This document shows positions 1 to 9,406 of a stretch of 64,000 nucleotides of DNA, one piece after another; positions within the stretch are counted from its first letter, which is position 1, and the number at the start of each line of letters is the position of its first letter. The notes under the pieces are model-generated. The model was given only the letters and a program-made list of their open reading frames with translations, had not been told where the DNA came from and made no database searches. The stretch covers positions 186,001-250,000 of the forward strand of contig JAJECH010000025.1 of NCBI GenBank assembly GCA_022822135.1, given 5' to 3'. This DNA comes from Pseudomonadales bacterium. GTDB lineage: Bacteria; Pseudomonadota; Gammaproteobacteria; Pseudomonadales; Azotimanducaceae. The position numbers and the translations under genes are program-made.

Positions 1-241
1 CATCGATCAATATCACGCCGCCAGCGTCTTTCACAACCTCGATGTGAGCTTTTGGATCTAAGAAGCCACGCTTAATGTTGCCTACGTACGATGGAGCCAT
101 GACCACGCCATGTGAATCGTGTCCCTTCAGGTTTGCAAGAACAAGATGCTCCGCAGTCTGGACTGCGTCAGCTCGATCTGCACCCGCAGCTACGAATAAA
201 TCCGATGTAAAAAGCTCCAAAGTCTCGGCGGCGATTCTCAT
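1..241 (-). CDS. Malate/L-lactate dehydrogenase family (Ldh_2), 5' part only
   Basis: Reading the minus strand from an ATG at 241 gives 80 codons that run off the left edge. The peptide begins MRIAAETLELF and carries LKGHDSHGV, the typical early motif of the Ldh_2/YlbC-type NAD(P)-dependent 2-hydroxyacid oxidoreductases, in which the Asp-Ser-His-Gly stretch helps form the active site. About three quarters of the usual 330-360 residues lie outside the window, so substrate cannot be judged. It is divergent from the ABC importer at 400, with 158 bp between. The family call rests on one motif and the general N-terminal pattern. Confidence 0.75.
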   Translation of the reverse strand, partial: MRIAAETLELFTSDLFVAAGADRADAVQTAEHLVLANLKGHDSHGVVMAPSYVGNIKRGFLDPKAHIEVVKDAGGVILID

Positions 242-399
242 AGTAAACACTGTTCAGAACTGAGGCGGCGGAAATTATCGTGACCGATTTACGTGCTTTA
301 AACCGCATTGAAGCCGCGCAAATTGACCTTGCGAGGGCTACTCACCCATGCTGGTAACATGACCACGTTACACATGTACGTCTCGCGAAGGGGAGTTCC

Positions 400-2364
400 T
401 TGCGCGAAAGCACTAGAAAATCAAGTAGATATATTGTTGTTGCCCTACTAACAATTCTTGTTGGCGGGCATGCTTCCGCCGAGGAAGAAGAAGAATGGCC
501 TGAGGAGTGGTATCAGCCATTCAAAACAGCGTCACAAATTGGCTTAACCAATTTCAGCGATAGCCCAATACTCCACTCTGGAAAAATCGAACACCCGCAC
601 TTCCAGAATCTACCGCCAGTCGAGCAACGCCTACCGAAAGACCCAATCGTCGTATACCCGCTCAAGGAAACAGGACACCATGGCGGGACCGCACGTCTAA
701 CGAATCACGATCTTTGGCAGTTTTTTAACTGGGAAGCGGCGTTCACGATTTCCGCCGACATGCGAACATTCTTCCCTAACTTAGCGGAGTGGTTCGAGCT
801 TAGTGAAGATGGTCTAAGTCTCACCATCAAGCTTCGGGAAGGATTACGGTGGTCAGATGGCGAACCACTAACAAGCCACGATTTCGCATTCACATTCAAC
901 GATCTGTGGAATAACGATGAATATTCACCGGAAGCGTACAAGATCGTTGACGGTTCTAGGGTTGTGGTCGTTGACGACCTTCTATTTCGCTACGACTTTC
1001 CTACGCCACGGCCGTTATTTATCAATTTTGTAGCGCAGTATGGCGATTTCATGATCGACCCGTCTCACTACATGAAGCGTTTTCATCCCTACTACACCAC
1101 GGAAGAAGAACTCGATCAACGGATCAAGGATTACGAAGCGCTGAATTGGACACAACTGGTCAACGATATTCGTCGTGAGGGATCAGACGACAGCGTTGAG
1201 GTGCCAACCCTACGTGCGTTCAAGTTGGTCGAACGTTCGTCCATGAAACGCAAATACATCCGCAATCCCTATTACCCGAAAGTAGATCCAGAAGGTCGTC
1301 AGCTACCGTACATCGACCAGATCAATATGGAAACGGTTGAAAACGCCGAAATCATGGCTGCCATGGCGTCTACTGCACAGGTGGACTTCGCAGCATTTGC
1401 ACTCAGAACACAGGACATTCCGCTCTTGAAGCTAGGAGAACGCAATGGCGCTATCAAAGTGCACATATGGCAGCGCCTCCACTCGAGCGATGTTGCGATT
1501 CAACCAAATTACAACTACGAAGACGAGAGATACCAAGAGCTCTATTGGGATATTCGCTTTCGTGCCGCACTTTCTCATGCGATCAACCGCGACGAGCTAA
1601 ACCAGATCATCTACTTCGGTCGCGGCTTCCCGCGTCAAGTCACCGTACATCCAACCAGCTCGTTCTACAAGGAAGAGTGGGAGAAAAGGTATCTCGAATA
1701 TCGACCTGAATACTCAAATGAGCTACTTGATGAGATCGGTCTCATTGATGTTGACGGCGATGGCTACCGCGAGTTCGCGGACGGATCACGTCTCACTATC
1801 ACGCTGGAGTTTTACGACTTCGAGACCCCCAAAGGAATTACGATGGAACTCGTTCAGGAGTATTGGCGGCAGATTGGAATTGATTTGAGACTAAAGCTAG
1901 TTGACGGTAACTTGCAGCGTGAGCGCGCCGTTGCTGGCGAGATGCAGATGACCCTCTGGCATGCGGACCGCGTAACCGATGTGCTGTTTCCATTGTTCCC
2001 AGATTGGTGGGTGGCTCGATCGATCAGTTGGGATCGTGGAATGTGGAATGACTGGTCGCGATGGTACATGAAATCAGGCGAAGCAGGGGTCGAACCACCA
2101 GCCGTCATGCGCCAACTACAAGATTGGGTCGATGAGATGTGGGTTGCGATGGATGAGGACGAGCGCCACGTCATTGGTCAGAATATCCTCGCTACCGGGT
2201 CTGAGTATCTGTGGGTTATCGGAACAATCGGTCTAGCGCCGCACCCTGTTGTAGTTTCATCGCGCCTTAAAGGTGTGCCGCTGAAAGGCATCTGGGGTTG
2301 GGATAACAGATGGACGCTGGCGAACCATCCCGCGTCGTGGTATCTCGAAGAATCTGCGCCTTAG
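400..2364 (+). CDS. ABC importer periplasmic solute-binding protein (SBP_bac_5 family)
   Basis: A 654-residue extracytoplasmic binding protein of the peptide/nickel/oligosaccharide class (DppA/OppA fold). It starts with TTG at 400, preceded by GAAGGGGAG at a suitable distance. Residues 1-27 form a signal peptide (basic start, hydrophobic core, cleavage after HASA), followed by an acidic EEEEEW stretch. The body shows family features such as LSEDGLSLTIKLREGLRWSDG-type text near residue 140. At about 650 residues it is longer than E. coli DppA (about 535), a size seen in Opp-family proteins that bind oligosaccharides as well as peptides. It is first of five co-directional transporter genes. The ligand cannot be read from sequence. 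Confidence 0.92.
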   Translation: MRESTRKSSRYIVVALLTILVGGHASAEEEEEWPEEWYQPFKTASQIGLTNFSDSPILHSGKIEHPHFQNLPPVEQRLPKDPIVVYPLKETGHHGGTARLTNHDLWQFFNWEAAFTISADMRTFFPNLAEWFELSEDGLSLTIKLREGLRWSDGEPLTSHDFAFTFNDLWNNDEYSPEAYKIVDGSRVVVVDDLLFRYDFPTPRPLFINFVAQYGDFMIDPSHYMKRFHPYYTTEEELDQRIKDYEALNWTQLVNDIRREGSDDSVEVPTLRAFKLVERSSMKRKYIRNPYYPKVDPEGRQLPYIDQINMETVENAEIMAAMASTAQVDFAAFALRTQDIPLLKLGERNGAIKVHIWQRLHSSDVAIQPNYNYEDERYQELYWDIRFRAALSHAINRDELNQIIYFGRGFPRQVTVHPTSSFYKEEWEKRYLEYRPEYSNELLDEIGLIDVDGDGYREFADGSRLTITLEFYDFETPKGITMELVQEYWRQIGIDLRLKLVDGNLQRERAVAGEMQMTLWHADRVTDVLFPLFPDWWVARSISWDRGMWNDWSRWYMKSGEAGVEPPAVMRQLQDWVDEMWVAMDEDERHVIGQNILATGSEYLWVIGTIGLAPHPVVVSSRLKGVPLKGIWGWDNRWTLANHPASWYLEESAP

Positions 2365-2391
2365 ACGCGTAGCCGACTAGCGGAAACAGGA

Positions 2392-3375
2392 ATGCTTCAT
2401 TACGTCATAAAGCGCATGGGCACTATGGTGCTGACGCTTGCATTCATTTCCGTGATTGTCTTCGTTGTTATCCAGCTCCCGCCAGGCGACATCGTAACTT
2501 CCACACTCGAACGCATGGAAGCGTCGGGCATGCAAGCGTCCGATGAATACGTACAAAACCTAAGAGCACGCTACAACCTCGACAAACCTCTCTATCTTCA
2601 GTATTTAAACTGGATTTTCAATTTCGTACAAGGTGATCTCGGCTATTCATACATCTATTCGAAACCAGTAAACGAGCTAGTCTGGGAGCGCCTCGGCTAC
2701 ACGCTTCTCATAACAATTTCGGCCGTGATATTCACGTGGGTAGTCGCTGTACCCTTCGGTATCTATTCGGCGGTACGGCAATACTCTATCGGCGACTACT
2801 TCGTGACCGTGGTCGCCCTTGTCGGACTCGCCACCCCTAATTTCCTCCTCGCATTGCTCGTGATGTTCTTTGCGTGGGAATGGTTTGGAATATCGATCGG
2901 TGGGTTGTACTCAATGGAATTCCGAGATCAACCGTTCTCAATTCCGAAACTCTTCGACCTACTGTCGCGGCTATGGATTCCAGGAAGCGTCGTTGGAATG
3001 GGCGGCACCGCGGTGACCATGAGAATCCTGCGCGCGAACCTTCTCGACGAACTCAATAAACCTTATGTCGTTACGGCTCGAGCGAAGGGTGTAAAACCTA
3101 TCAAGCTCATCTTCAAATATCCGTTACGAATCGCGATCAACCCATTCATCAGCACATTAGGTCTGCTCCTTCCAACCTTAATTTCCGGCGAAGCGATCGT
3201 CTCGATGGTTCTCAACCTACCAACCACGGGTCGGATGCTACTGCAAGCATTGCTCGCGCAGGATATGTACCTGGCAGGTAGCTTCCTCATGTTGCTCGCG
3301 ATTCTGACGGTCGTCGGAATGTTGATTTCAGATTTGATACTTGCTTGGTCTGACCCAAGGATTCGATATGAGTGA
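2392..3375 (+). CDS. ABC importer permease, DppB/OppB type
   Basis: A 327-residue inner-membrane permease of the BPD_transp_1 family. The N-terminal helix (about residues 9-30) is followed by the usual periplasmic segment with YLQYLNWIFNFVQGDLGYS, then five more hydrophobic segments. The cytoplasmic EAA-type coupling loop that docks the ATPases is visible as ARAKGVKPIKLIFKYPLR near residue 230. Length matches DppB/OppB. It lies 27 bp after the binding-protein gene and overlaps the next permease by 8 bp, so it belongs to one operon and should pair with that protein as the transmembrane heterodimer. Confidence 0.93.
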   Translation: MLHYVIKRMGTMVLTLAFISVIVFVVIQLPPGDIVTSTLERMEASGMQASDEYVQNLRARYNLDKPLYLQYLNWIFNFVQGDLGYSYIYSKPVNELVWERLGYTLLITISAVIFTWVVAVPFGIYSAVRQYSIGDYFVTVVALVGLATPNFLLALLVMFFAWEWFGISIGGLYSMEFRDQPFSIPKLFDLLSRLWIPGSVVGMGGTAVTMRILRANLLDELNKPYVVTARAKGVKPIKLIFKYPLRIAINPFISTLGLLLPTLISGEAIVSMVLNLPTTGRMLLQALLAQDMYLAGSFLMLLAILTVVGMLISDLILAWSDPRIRYE

Positions 3376-4522
3376 AGCAGTCCTCGAGCGACCTCAACCG
3401 ATCACTACTGAGACCCAAGAAGAACTCAATTTTCTAACGCCTCGTCAGCTCGCGTGGCGTCGCTTCAAACGACACAAACTCGCTTTGATAAGTGGCATCG
3501 TCCTGATCGTCATGTATTTAGTGACCGGCTTCGCGGAGTTTTTTGCGCCCTACGCAACTACGTCTCGAAATGTTGGCGCAATCAACGCGCCGCCGATGAA
3601 CGTACGCTTTTTTGAGCATGATGGGACATTTCACTTGCGGCCGTTCGTATATGGCTATGACTTACACATTAACGAAGAAACTTGGGCACGCGAGTACACA
3701 GAGAACCCAGAAAAGATCTATCCAATACGATTTTTCGCACGCGGCGAAACCTACGAGCTTTGGAATCTAATTGAAGGAGATATTCACTTCTTCATTGCCG
3801 AAAACGACGAAGGCGAAGGCTACATTCATTTCTTGGGTACTGATCAGTTAGGTCGAGACGTATATTCCCGTGTGATTTACGGCGGTCGTATTTCCCTGTC
3901 GATCGGCATGCTTGGCATTGGTCTGACGCTGTTCCTCGGTGTCCTATTCGGCGGCTTCGCGGGTTACCTCGGCGGTTGGGTCGATCGCATCGTTCAACGC
4001 ATGATCGAGGTGCTGCAATCGTTACCAACGTTACCGTTGTGGATGGCGCTTACTGCGGCATTACCAGCCCATTGGAGTTCACTCCGAATCTACTTCGGCG
4101 TCACGATCATTCTTTCGCTATTCGGTTGGACCGCACTAGCGCGCCAGGTCCGGGGACGCTTTCTCGCGTTGCGAAATGAGGACTTCGTGATCGCAGCACG
4201 GCTTATTGGCAGCGGTCAGAATCGGATCATTTTTAAACACATGATGCCGAGCTTCCTAAGTCACACCATCACGACGGCAACTCTTGCGGTTCCTGGCGTA
4301 ATCTTGGGGGAAACCGCACTTAGCTTCCTGGGAATCGGGATTCGACCGCCCATCGTCAGCTGGGGTGTGCTGATGGAACAAGCGCAAAACTATCAAGTGA
4401 TATCGATGACGCCCTGGATTCTGTATCCAGGACTCTTTGTCGTAATCGCTGTGATGGCATTCAACATACTCGGCGATGGCTTGCGAGACGCTGCTGACCC
4501 CTACAACATAGGCGGTCAATGA
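3368..4522 (+). CDS. ABC importer permease, DppC/OppC type with large periplasmic insertion
   Basis: A 384-residue permease. I chose the ATG at 3368, which overlaps the upstream stop; an in-frame TTG at 3341 would add nine residues lying inside the previous gene. TM1 is about residues 38-58. The conserved FLGTDQLGRDVYSRVIYGG segment that precedes TM2 starts near residue 155, so about 75 extra, acidic and aromatic residues (about 75-150) are inserted in the first periplasmic loop relative to DppC. The EAA coupling loop is ARLIGSGQNRIIFKHMM. The insertion probably contacts the binding protein. Its stop overlaps the next ATG by 4 bp. Confidence 0.93.
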   Translation: MSEAVLERPQPITTETQEELNFLTPRQLAWRRFKRHKLALISGIVLIVMYLVTGFAEFFAPYATTSRNVGAINAPPMNVRFFEHDGTFHLRPFVYGYDLHINEETWAREYTENPEKIYPIRFFARGETYELWNLIEGDIHFFIAENDEGEGYIHFLGTDQLGRDVYSRVIYGGRISLSIGMLGIGLTLFLGVLFGGFAGYLGGWVDRIVQRMIEVLQSLPTLPLWMALTAALPAHWSSLRIYFGVTIILSLFGWTALARQVRGRFLALRNEDFVIAARLIGSGQNRIIFKHMMPSFLSHTITTATLAVPGVILGETALSFLGIGIRPPIVSWGVLMEQAQNYQVISMTPWILYPGLFVVIAVMAFNILGDGLRDAADPYNIGGQ

Positions 4523-5442
4523 AAATGGACAACATTCTTGAAATCCGCAACTTGGGTGTCCGTTTTAAAACTGATACGGGCATAACCAATGCACTGAATG
4601 ACATCAATTTCGATGTCCCGCGCGGCAAGGTCACCGCGATTGTCGGTGAGTCTGGTTCTGGCAAATCCGTTACCGCGAACTGCATCATGCGTCTGCTGCA
4701 ACCTCCCGGCGAGATCGTCAGTGGATCCATTCAGTTCAATCCTTCACGAGCCGAACCATTCGATGTCGTCGCCATTAAGGACCGCGACCCTCGAATCTAC
4801 GATCTTCATGGTGGACTCATCAGCATGGTGTTCCAAGAACCCATGACTGCGCTCTCGCCAGTTCATCGCGTTGGAAACCAGGTCGCAGAAGCGATCCTGT
4901 GTCATCGGGATGTATCGAAAGATGCAGCGATGGCGGAAGCACACGACATGCTGAGTCGGGTGGGCATTCCTGACATTGACACGCGTATCAATATGTATCC
5001 GTTTGAGTTTTCCGGAGGGATGAGGCAGCGTGTGGTCATCGCGATGGCTCTCGTGTGCAATCCTGAAGTGCTTATTTGCGATGAACCAACCACTGCGCTG
5101 GACGTGACGATTCAGGCTGAGATCCTGACGCTCATAAAACACCTGCAGGAGGAGTTGAGCAACTCGATCATTTTCATCACTCACGACATCGGAATCGTCG
5201 CACAGATAGCGGACTATGTCGTAGTCATGTATCAGGGGCGAGTTTTAGAGATAGGCACCGTCAGACAGGTTTTGAAGGATCCTCTGCATCCATACACCAA
5301 AGGGTTGCTCGCGGCTATTCCTGGAAATGTGCCTAAGAACGTAAGACTATCAACGATCGCAACCGCCGTCGGCGATGCGGACATTACGACTCCGTACCCG
5401 CTAAAGGAAGTTGGGGACGGACGATTGGTGAGTCTACCTTGA
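4519..5442 (+). CDS. ABC importer ATPase, DppD/OppD type
   Basis: A 307-residue cytoplasmic ATPase energising the importer. Walker A is GESGSGKS near residue 39, the signature is FSGGMRQR near residue 165, and Walker B with D-loop is LICDEPTTALD near residue 185; the switch His is in ITHDIG. The C-terminal HPYTKGLL piece typical of oligopeptide ATPases is present, but the remaining tail is short. Start ATG at 4519 overlaps the permease stop (ATGA); a second ATG two codons on is possible. It should form a heterodimer with the next ATPase. Confidence 0.94.
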   Translation: MKMDNILEIRNLGVRFKTDTGITNALNDINFDVPRGKVTAIVGESGSGKSVTANCIMRLLQPPGEIVSGSIQFNPSRAEPFDVVAIKDRDPRIYDLHGGLISMVFQEPMTALSPVHRVGNQVAEAILCHRDVSKDAAMAEAHDMLSRVGIPDIDTRINMYPFEFSGGMRQRVVIAMALVCNPEVLICDEPTTALDVTIQAEILTLIKHLQEELSNSIIFITHDIGIVAQIADYVVVMYQGRVLEIGTVRQVLKDPLHPYTKGLLAAIPGNVPKNVRLSTIATAVGDADITTPYPLKEVGDGRLVSLP

Positions 5443-7140
5443 GTGCTTGCGATCATGAATGACGACGACCTGATTCTCAAAGTCCGGCATCTCAGCAAGA
5501 CTTTCGATGAGCACGTCGCTCTTCGAGATGTGTCGTTCGACCTTAAAAAAGCCGATACGCTCGGAGTTGTGGGGGAATCAGGCTCAGGGAAAACGACGCT
5601 TGCGCGATGCATTTTGCGTGCGATTGATCCAGATAGTGGCGGGACGGTAGAGTTCAACAGCGACCAAGGTGGCTGGGTTTCTCTCTCATCTTTGCGTCAC
5701 AAGGAACTGGTGCCTTTGCGGAAAGAGATGCAGATGGTCTTTCAAGACCCCTACTCATCACTAAATCCGCGAATGACCGTTAGACAGATCATTGAGGAAC
5801 CGTTGATCATTCATGACGAGGGGAATAGCAACGAGCGACTTGAGAGGGTTCGCGAAATGCTCGATCTCGTTCAACTAAGCCAGGATTCACTAACGCGATA
5901 CCCTCATGCCTTTTCTGGCGGTCAACGACAACGCATCGGAATCGCTCGCGCGCTCATCTTGAACCCGAATCTCGTTGTATGTGATGAGACCGTTTCTGCT
6001 TTAGACGTCTCGGTTCAAGCACAAATCATCAACCTACTTGAAGATCTACAGAAGACGCTCCAGCTCACGTACATTTTTGTCGCACATGACTTGGCGGTCG
6101 TCCAACACATTTGCAACAACGTTCTCGTCATGCACAACGGGGTTGTAGTTGAGAGAGGTGATGTCGACTACGTGTTCGACCACCCGCAACGCAACTACAC
6201 GAGACTCCTACTTTCTGCGATCCCCTCACCCGACCCAGATATTCGTATGACACCCGAAAATCGAGCGATCTTAGAAGAGCCTGAACCAGTAACGAACGGC
6301 TATGGACTCGTTGAGGGACCGGTCTGGCACGACGATTACGGTTTGATGTTTAGTGACGTCATTTTCGGGGGCGTGTATTCTGTCAACGACCTTAAGGAAG
6401 TTGAGCCCGTTTTTGAACACCGGCGGGGCATCGGCGGCATGGCCGTTCACGCTGAAGGTGGCTTGGTTGTAAGCGGAAAGAACATATCTCTTAAGAGATT
6501 CGGTGAATCCGAGAGCATCCTGCTATTGGACCGGGACCCCGACAACGGGAACGTTGGGTACAACGACTTAACCACGGATACAGCGGGACGCATCTACGTG
6601 GGTTCACTCGGCTCGAGTCCTGTATTCGATGATGGGCTCGAACCTCGAGCTGGGAACCTATACGTCATCGATCTCGATGGCAACAGCCGAATCGTCTCGG
6701 AAGATGTGCAACTCACTAACGGTCTTGGCTTCAGCCCAAATGGACGAGTGCTTTACCACTCTGATTCACGACGCGGGCAGATATTTCGATATGAAGTCGT
6801 ACGTAACGGCGACCTAAAACAGCGAGAGGTTTTTCACGAATTCGAAGACGGTGCACCGGATGGGCTAGCGGTTGCAGAAGATGGTTCGATCTGGGTTGCA
6901 AACGCTGGTGCAGGCGGCGTTGCCGTGATAGACCCGGACGGCAGTCAGCGTTCGTTTATCTCGATACCCGTTCCGATGTGTACGAGTGTGTGTTTCGGTG
7001 GCGCCGGTTTGAGAACGTTGTATATCGTCTCAGGTTCCAATGGAGTCGACGGCGATCGACGTGGCGGCGTTTATCGATACGAAGCCGAGGTAAGCGGCAT
7101 TCCGATACCGCTCGCGCAAATCACGGTACCTGCTTCTTAG
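5443..7140 (+). CDS. ABC ATPase (DppF/OppF type) fused to SMP-30/gluconolactonase-like domain
   Basis: One 565-codon frame carries two domains. Residues 1-262 are a complete OppF-like ATPase: Walker A GESGSGKT (44-51), signature FSGGQRQ (157-163), Walker B LVVCDE (177-182), with the usual DEP as DET. Residues about 285-565 read as a six-bladed SMP-30/LRE propeller: EGPVW (E291), NGLGFSPNG (N426) and PDGLAV (D473) match the Glu/Asn/Asp metal-binding residues of SMP-30 and gluconolactonase, which hydrolyse aldonolactones. The lactonase part replaces most of the C-terminal tail of ordinary OppF. Start may be GTG 5443 or ATG 5455. A lactonase docked on the cytoplasmic face of an importer suggests a sugar-acid or lactone-bearing substrate (inference). 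Confidence 0.88.
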   Translation: MLAIMNDDDLILKVRHLSKTFDEHVALRDVSFDLKKADTLGVVGESGSGKTTLARCILRAIDPDSGGTVEFNSDQGGWVSLSSLRHKELVPLRKEMQMVFQDPYSSLNPRMTVRQIIEEPLIIHDEGNSNERLERVREMLDLVQLSQDSLTRYPHAFSGGQRQRIGIARALILNPNLVVCDETVSALDVSVQAQIINLLEDLQKTLQLTYIFVAHDLAVVQHICNNVLVMHNGVVVERGDVDYVFDHPQRNYTRLLLSAIPSPDPDIRMTPENRAILEEPEPVTNGYGLVEGPVWHDDYGLMFSDVIFGGVYSVNDLKEVEPVFEHRRGIGGMAVHAEGGLVVSGKNISLKRFGESESILLLDRDPDNGNVGYNDLTTDTAGRIYVGSLGSSPVFDDGLEPRAGNLYVIDLDGNSRIVSEDVQLTNGLGFSPNGRVLYHSDSRRGQIFRYEVVRNGDLKQREVFHEFEDGAPDGLAVAEDGSIWVANAGAGGVAVIDPDGSQRSFISIPVPMCTSVCFGGAGLRTLYIVSGSNGVDGDRRGGVYRYEAEVSGIPIPLAQITVPAS

Positions 7141-8162
7141 TCGTTAACGGTCAAATTCTGCGTCGCAAGCCAATCGCGATCAAATAGTCGGGACTGATAT
7201 TTGTTACCCGTGTCACACAACATCGTTACGACGGTGTGACCCGGCCCAAGTTTTTTTGCCACCTCAATCGCGCCACAGATATTGATGCCACTACTCGACC
7301 CCAGAAACCAACCTTCTTCCCGCAATATCCGATACACCAAATCGACCATCTCTTGATCGGGGATTTGCACCGCCCAGTCGACTCGCGCTTCCGCGAAGTT
7401 ATCGGTAACTCGGCTATTGCCGATACCCTCGGTAATCGACGGTCCTTCGCTCATTACCGTCTCACCAGTCATCACGTAGCTATGCAGTGCGCTGCCCATG
7501 CAATCTGAAAGAACGATTTGAATGTCCTTGCTCTGTTCTTTAAGAAATTGCGATACGCCCGCGATCGTGCCCCCAGTACCGACTGAACAGACAAATGCTG
7601 AAACCTCGTGATCTGTATCTCGCCAAATTTCCGGACCCGTTGACTCGTAGTGAGCAAGCGTATTCGCAGTATTGTCAAACTGATTAGCCCAGATGGCGTC
7701 CTGCAGCGTTGCCGCGTAACGTCCAGCTTGTTTCTGGTAGTTGTTGTCGTCCTTGTAAGGCACGGTCGGAACGACACGTACTTCTGCGCCAAGTGTTCGC
7801 AGAATGTCCACTTTTTCAGGCGACTGGTTGTCGGGCATGTAAATAACGCATTTGTAGCCTCGTGCGTTGCAGATGTGGGCAAGGCCGATCCCGGTATTAC
7901 CTGCAGTACCTTCAACTACTGTTCCACCAGGTTGGAGCTCGCCGCTTTTCTCTGCTTCTCGAATCATCCACCAAGCAGCTCGGTCTTTGACAGACCCTCC
8001 GGGGTTTAAGAACTCCGCTTTGCCATATATCTCGCATCCCGTACTTTCTGAAGCTGCTTTTAACCGAATCAAAGGTGTATTACCTATCGATTCAACGAAT
8101 CCTGCCTGATGTGCCGCCACTGTATCTACGTATGAAAAATAGCGGAAAATTGTAGAGACCAT
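7137..8162 (-). CDS. Cysteine synthase family PLP enzyme (CysK-like)
   Basis: A PLP-dependent beta-replacement enzyme, most likely O-acetylserine sulfhydrylase making cysteine from O-acetylserine and sulfide. SIGNTPLIRL opens the fold; NPGGSVKDR holds the Schiff-base lysine; GTAGNTGIG is the substrate/phosphate loop; GTGGT and SSGIN also fit. The open frame extends to an ATG at 8216, one base from the divergent gene at 8218, which would leave no room for promoters. I prefer the ATG at 8162 (341 residues); a GTG at 8120 is also possible. The 3' end overlaps the ABC-lactonase gene by 4 bp, tail to tail. A cystathionine beta-synthase-like role is the main alternative. Confidence 0.88.
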   Translation of the reverse strand: MVSTIFRYFSYVDTVAAHQAGFVESIGNTPLIRLKAASESTGCEIYGKAEFLNPGGSVKDRAAWWMIREAEKSGELQPGGTVVEGTAGNTGIGLAHICNARGYKCVIYMPDNQSPEKVDILRTLGAEVRVVPTVPYKDDNNYQKQAGRYAATLQDAIWANQFDNTANTLAHYESTGPEIWRDTDHEVSAFVCSVGTGGTIAGVSQFLKEQSKDIQIVLSDCMGSALHSYVMTGETVMSEGPSITEGIGNSRVTDNFAEARVDWAVQIPDQEMVDLVYRILREEGWFLGSSSGINICGAIEVAKKLGPGHTVVTMLCDTGNKYQSRLFDRDWLATQNLTVND

Positions 8163-8217
8163 CGAACGAACAGACGGATTAGCAGCTTGCTTCGAATAGC
8201 ACCGACTCAGTTGCATA

Positions 8218-9402
8218 ATGGCGCGCGTAGTTCAGACCTTTCAGGAACACTTTGTGGCTGAAAACGCCCTTCTAAACGCAGGGGTAAACCCTAAGAGACT
8301 TGACGTACTCCGGCAACGTGCGCGGAAGGAAATCGACGATGGATTGCTCCATGCCGCGCAGTATGCCGTCGCAAAAGACGGCGAAGTCATCTGGCAGGAG
8401 TCACTAGGAACCGCGCGTGACGATTCGCTTATTCCGGTGTTTTCAAGCACGAAAGCCGTCATGTCAGCAGCAGCGTGGTTGGTCATCCAAGACGGCCTAT
8501 TGGATATTAATGAAACCGTGGCGGACATCATTCCAGAATTCGCAACGAACGGCAAAGAGTCGATCAAGGTCGTGCAGTTATTTCTGCATATATCCGGATT
8601 TCCGATGGCACCCTTTCGACCGATCGAGTGGGACGATAGGGAGTCACGTCTGTCCAGGTTTTCGAGTTGGCGTCTCAACTGGGATCCTGGTTCGAAATTT
8701 GAATACCACCCCACATCTAGCATGTGGGTTATCGCGGAAATTGTTGAACGAAAGACCAGCATGGACTTTCGCGAGTACATCAGAACCCGAATCGTTGAAC
8801 CCCTCGGACTCGAAGACTTTTTCGTCGGGTTGCCAGCGAGCGAAAACCATCGAGTATTGACCCTAGAGCATGTTGGCGACCCACTTACGAGTGAGGACTA
8901 TGCCCGTCTAGGGTTACCCGAGCCGCCTGTCACAGAAGTGACGGAAGATGCAATCCTCTCGTTTAATCAACCTGACATCCGAGCAGTCGGCGTCCCTGGA
9001 GGCGGTGGCATCATGACAGCAGCCGCGATGACTTTGTTCTATCAAGGGCTGTTGCACGGAGGCTCGCGTGACGGCGAGACTGTTTGGCAGCGTGAAACCC
9101 TTGACTTTGCGCTCAAGGTGATCAGCGGTGACTATGTCGATCCTTTAATGGGACATCGCGTGAATCGAGCGCTAGGAGTCGTCATAGCTGGAAACGAACA
9201 GCAAAATCTCAGAGGTTTCGGCCACTCTAACTCGTCAACCGCATTCGGACATGGTGGCGCTGGTGGGCAAATAGCTTGGGCTGACCCTGCTTCAGGTCTT
9301 TCCTTCTGTTACCTTACCAACGGTCATGATCGAAATCCAATGCGCATGGGTTCCCGCGGAGTCTCACTTTCAAGCAAGGCAGCTTCGCTATTGGAGAACT
9401 AA
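8218..9402 (+). CDS. Serine hydrolase of the beta-lactamase/penicillin-binding fold
   Basis: A 394-residue member of PF00144 (class C beta-lactamases, EstB-type esterases, D-aminopeptidases). The nucleophile motif SxxK is S76-S-T-K79 in PVFSSTKAVMS. The second-motif tyrosine is probably Y163 in FEYHPTS, and a C-terminal GHGGAGGQIAWADP provides the HxG third motif. There is no signal peptide, which favours an intracellular esterase or transferase over a secreted beta-lactamase. A similar gene, cut by the window edge, starts at 63598. Confidence 0.88.
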   Translation: MARVVQTFQEHFVAENALLNAGVNPKRLDVLRQRARKEIDDGLLHAAQYAVAKDGEVIWQESLGTARDDSLIPVFSSTKAVMSAAAWLVIQDGLLDINETVADIIPEFATNGKESIKVVQLFLHISGFPMAPFRPIEWDDRESRLSRFSSWRLNWDPGSKFEYHPTSSMWVIAEIVERKTSMDFREYIRTRIVEPLGLEDFFVGLPASENHRVLTLEHVGDPLTSEDYARLGLPEPPVTEVTEDAILSFNQPDIRAVGVPGGGGIMTAAAMTLFYQGLLHGGSRDGETVWQRETLDFALKVISGDYVDPLMGHRVNRALGVVIAGNEQQNLRGFGHSNSSTAFGHGGAGGQIAWADPASGLSFCYLTNGHDRNPMRMGSRGVSLSSKAASLLEN

Positions 9403-9406
9403 AGCA

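Noticed and set aside
4744-5184. 146-residue minus-strand frame inside the ABC ATPase gene
   Set aside because: It is antisense to a gene with all ATPase motifs and has no recognisable domain.
7137-8216. Cysteine synthase starting at 8216
   Set aside because: It would leave one base to the divergent gene at 8218 and adds a non-conserved N-terminus before GNTPLIRL.
8218-9402. Antibiotic-resistance beta-lactamase
   Set aside because: No signal peptide and a non-classical second motif; the esterase/peptidase branch of the fold fits better.
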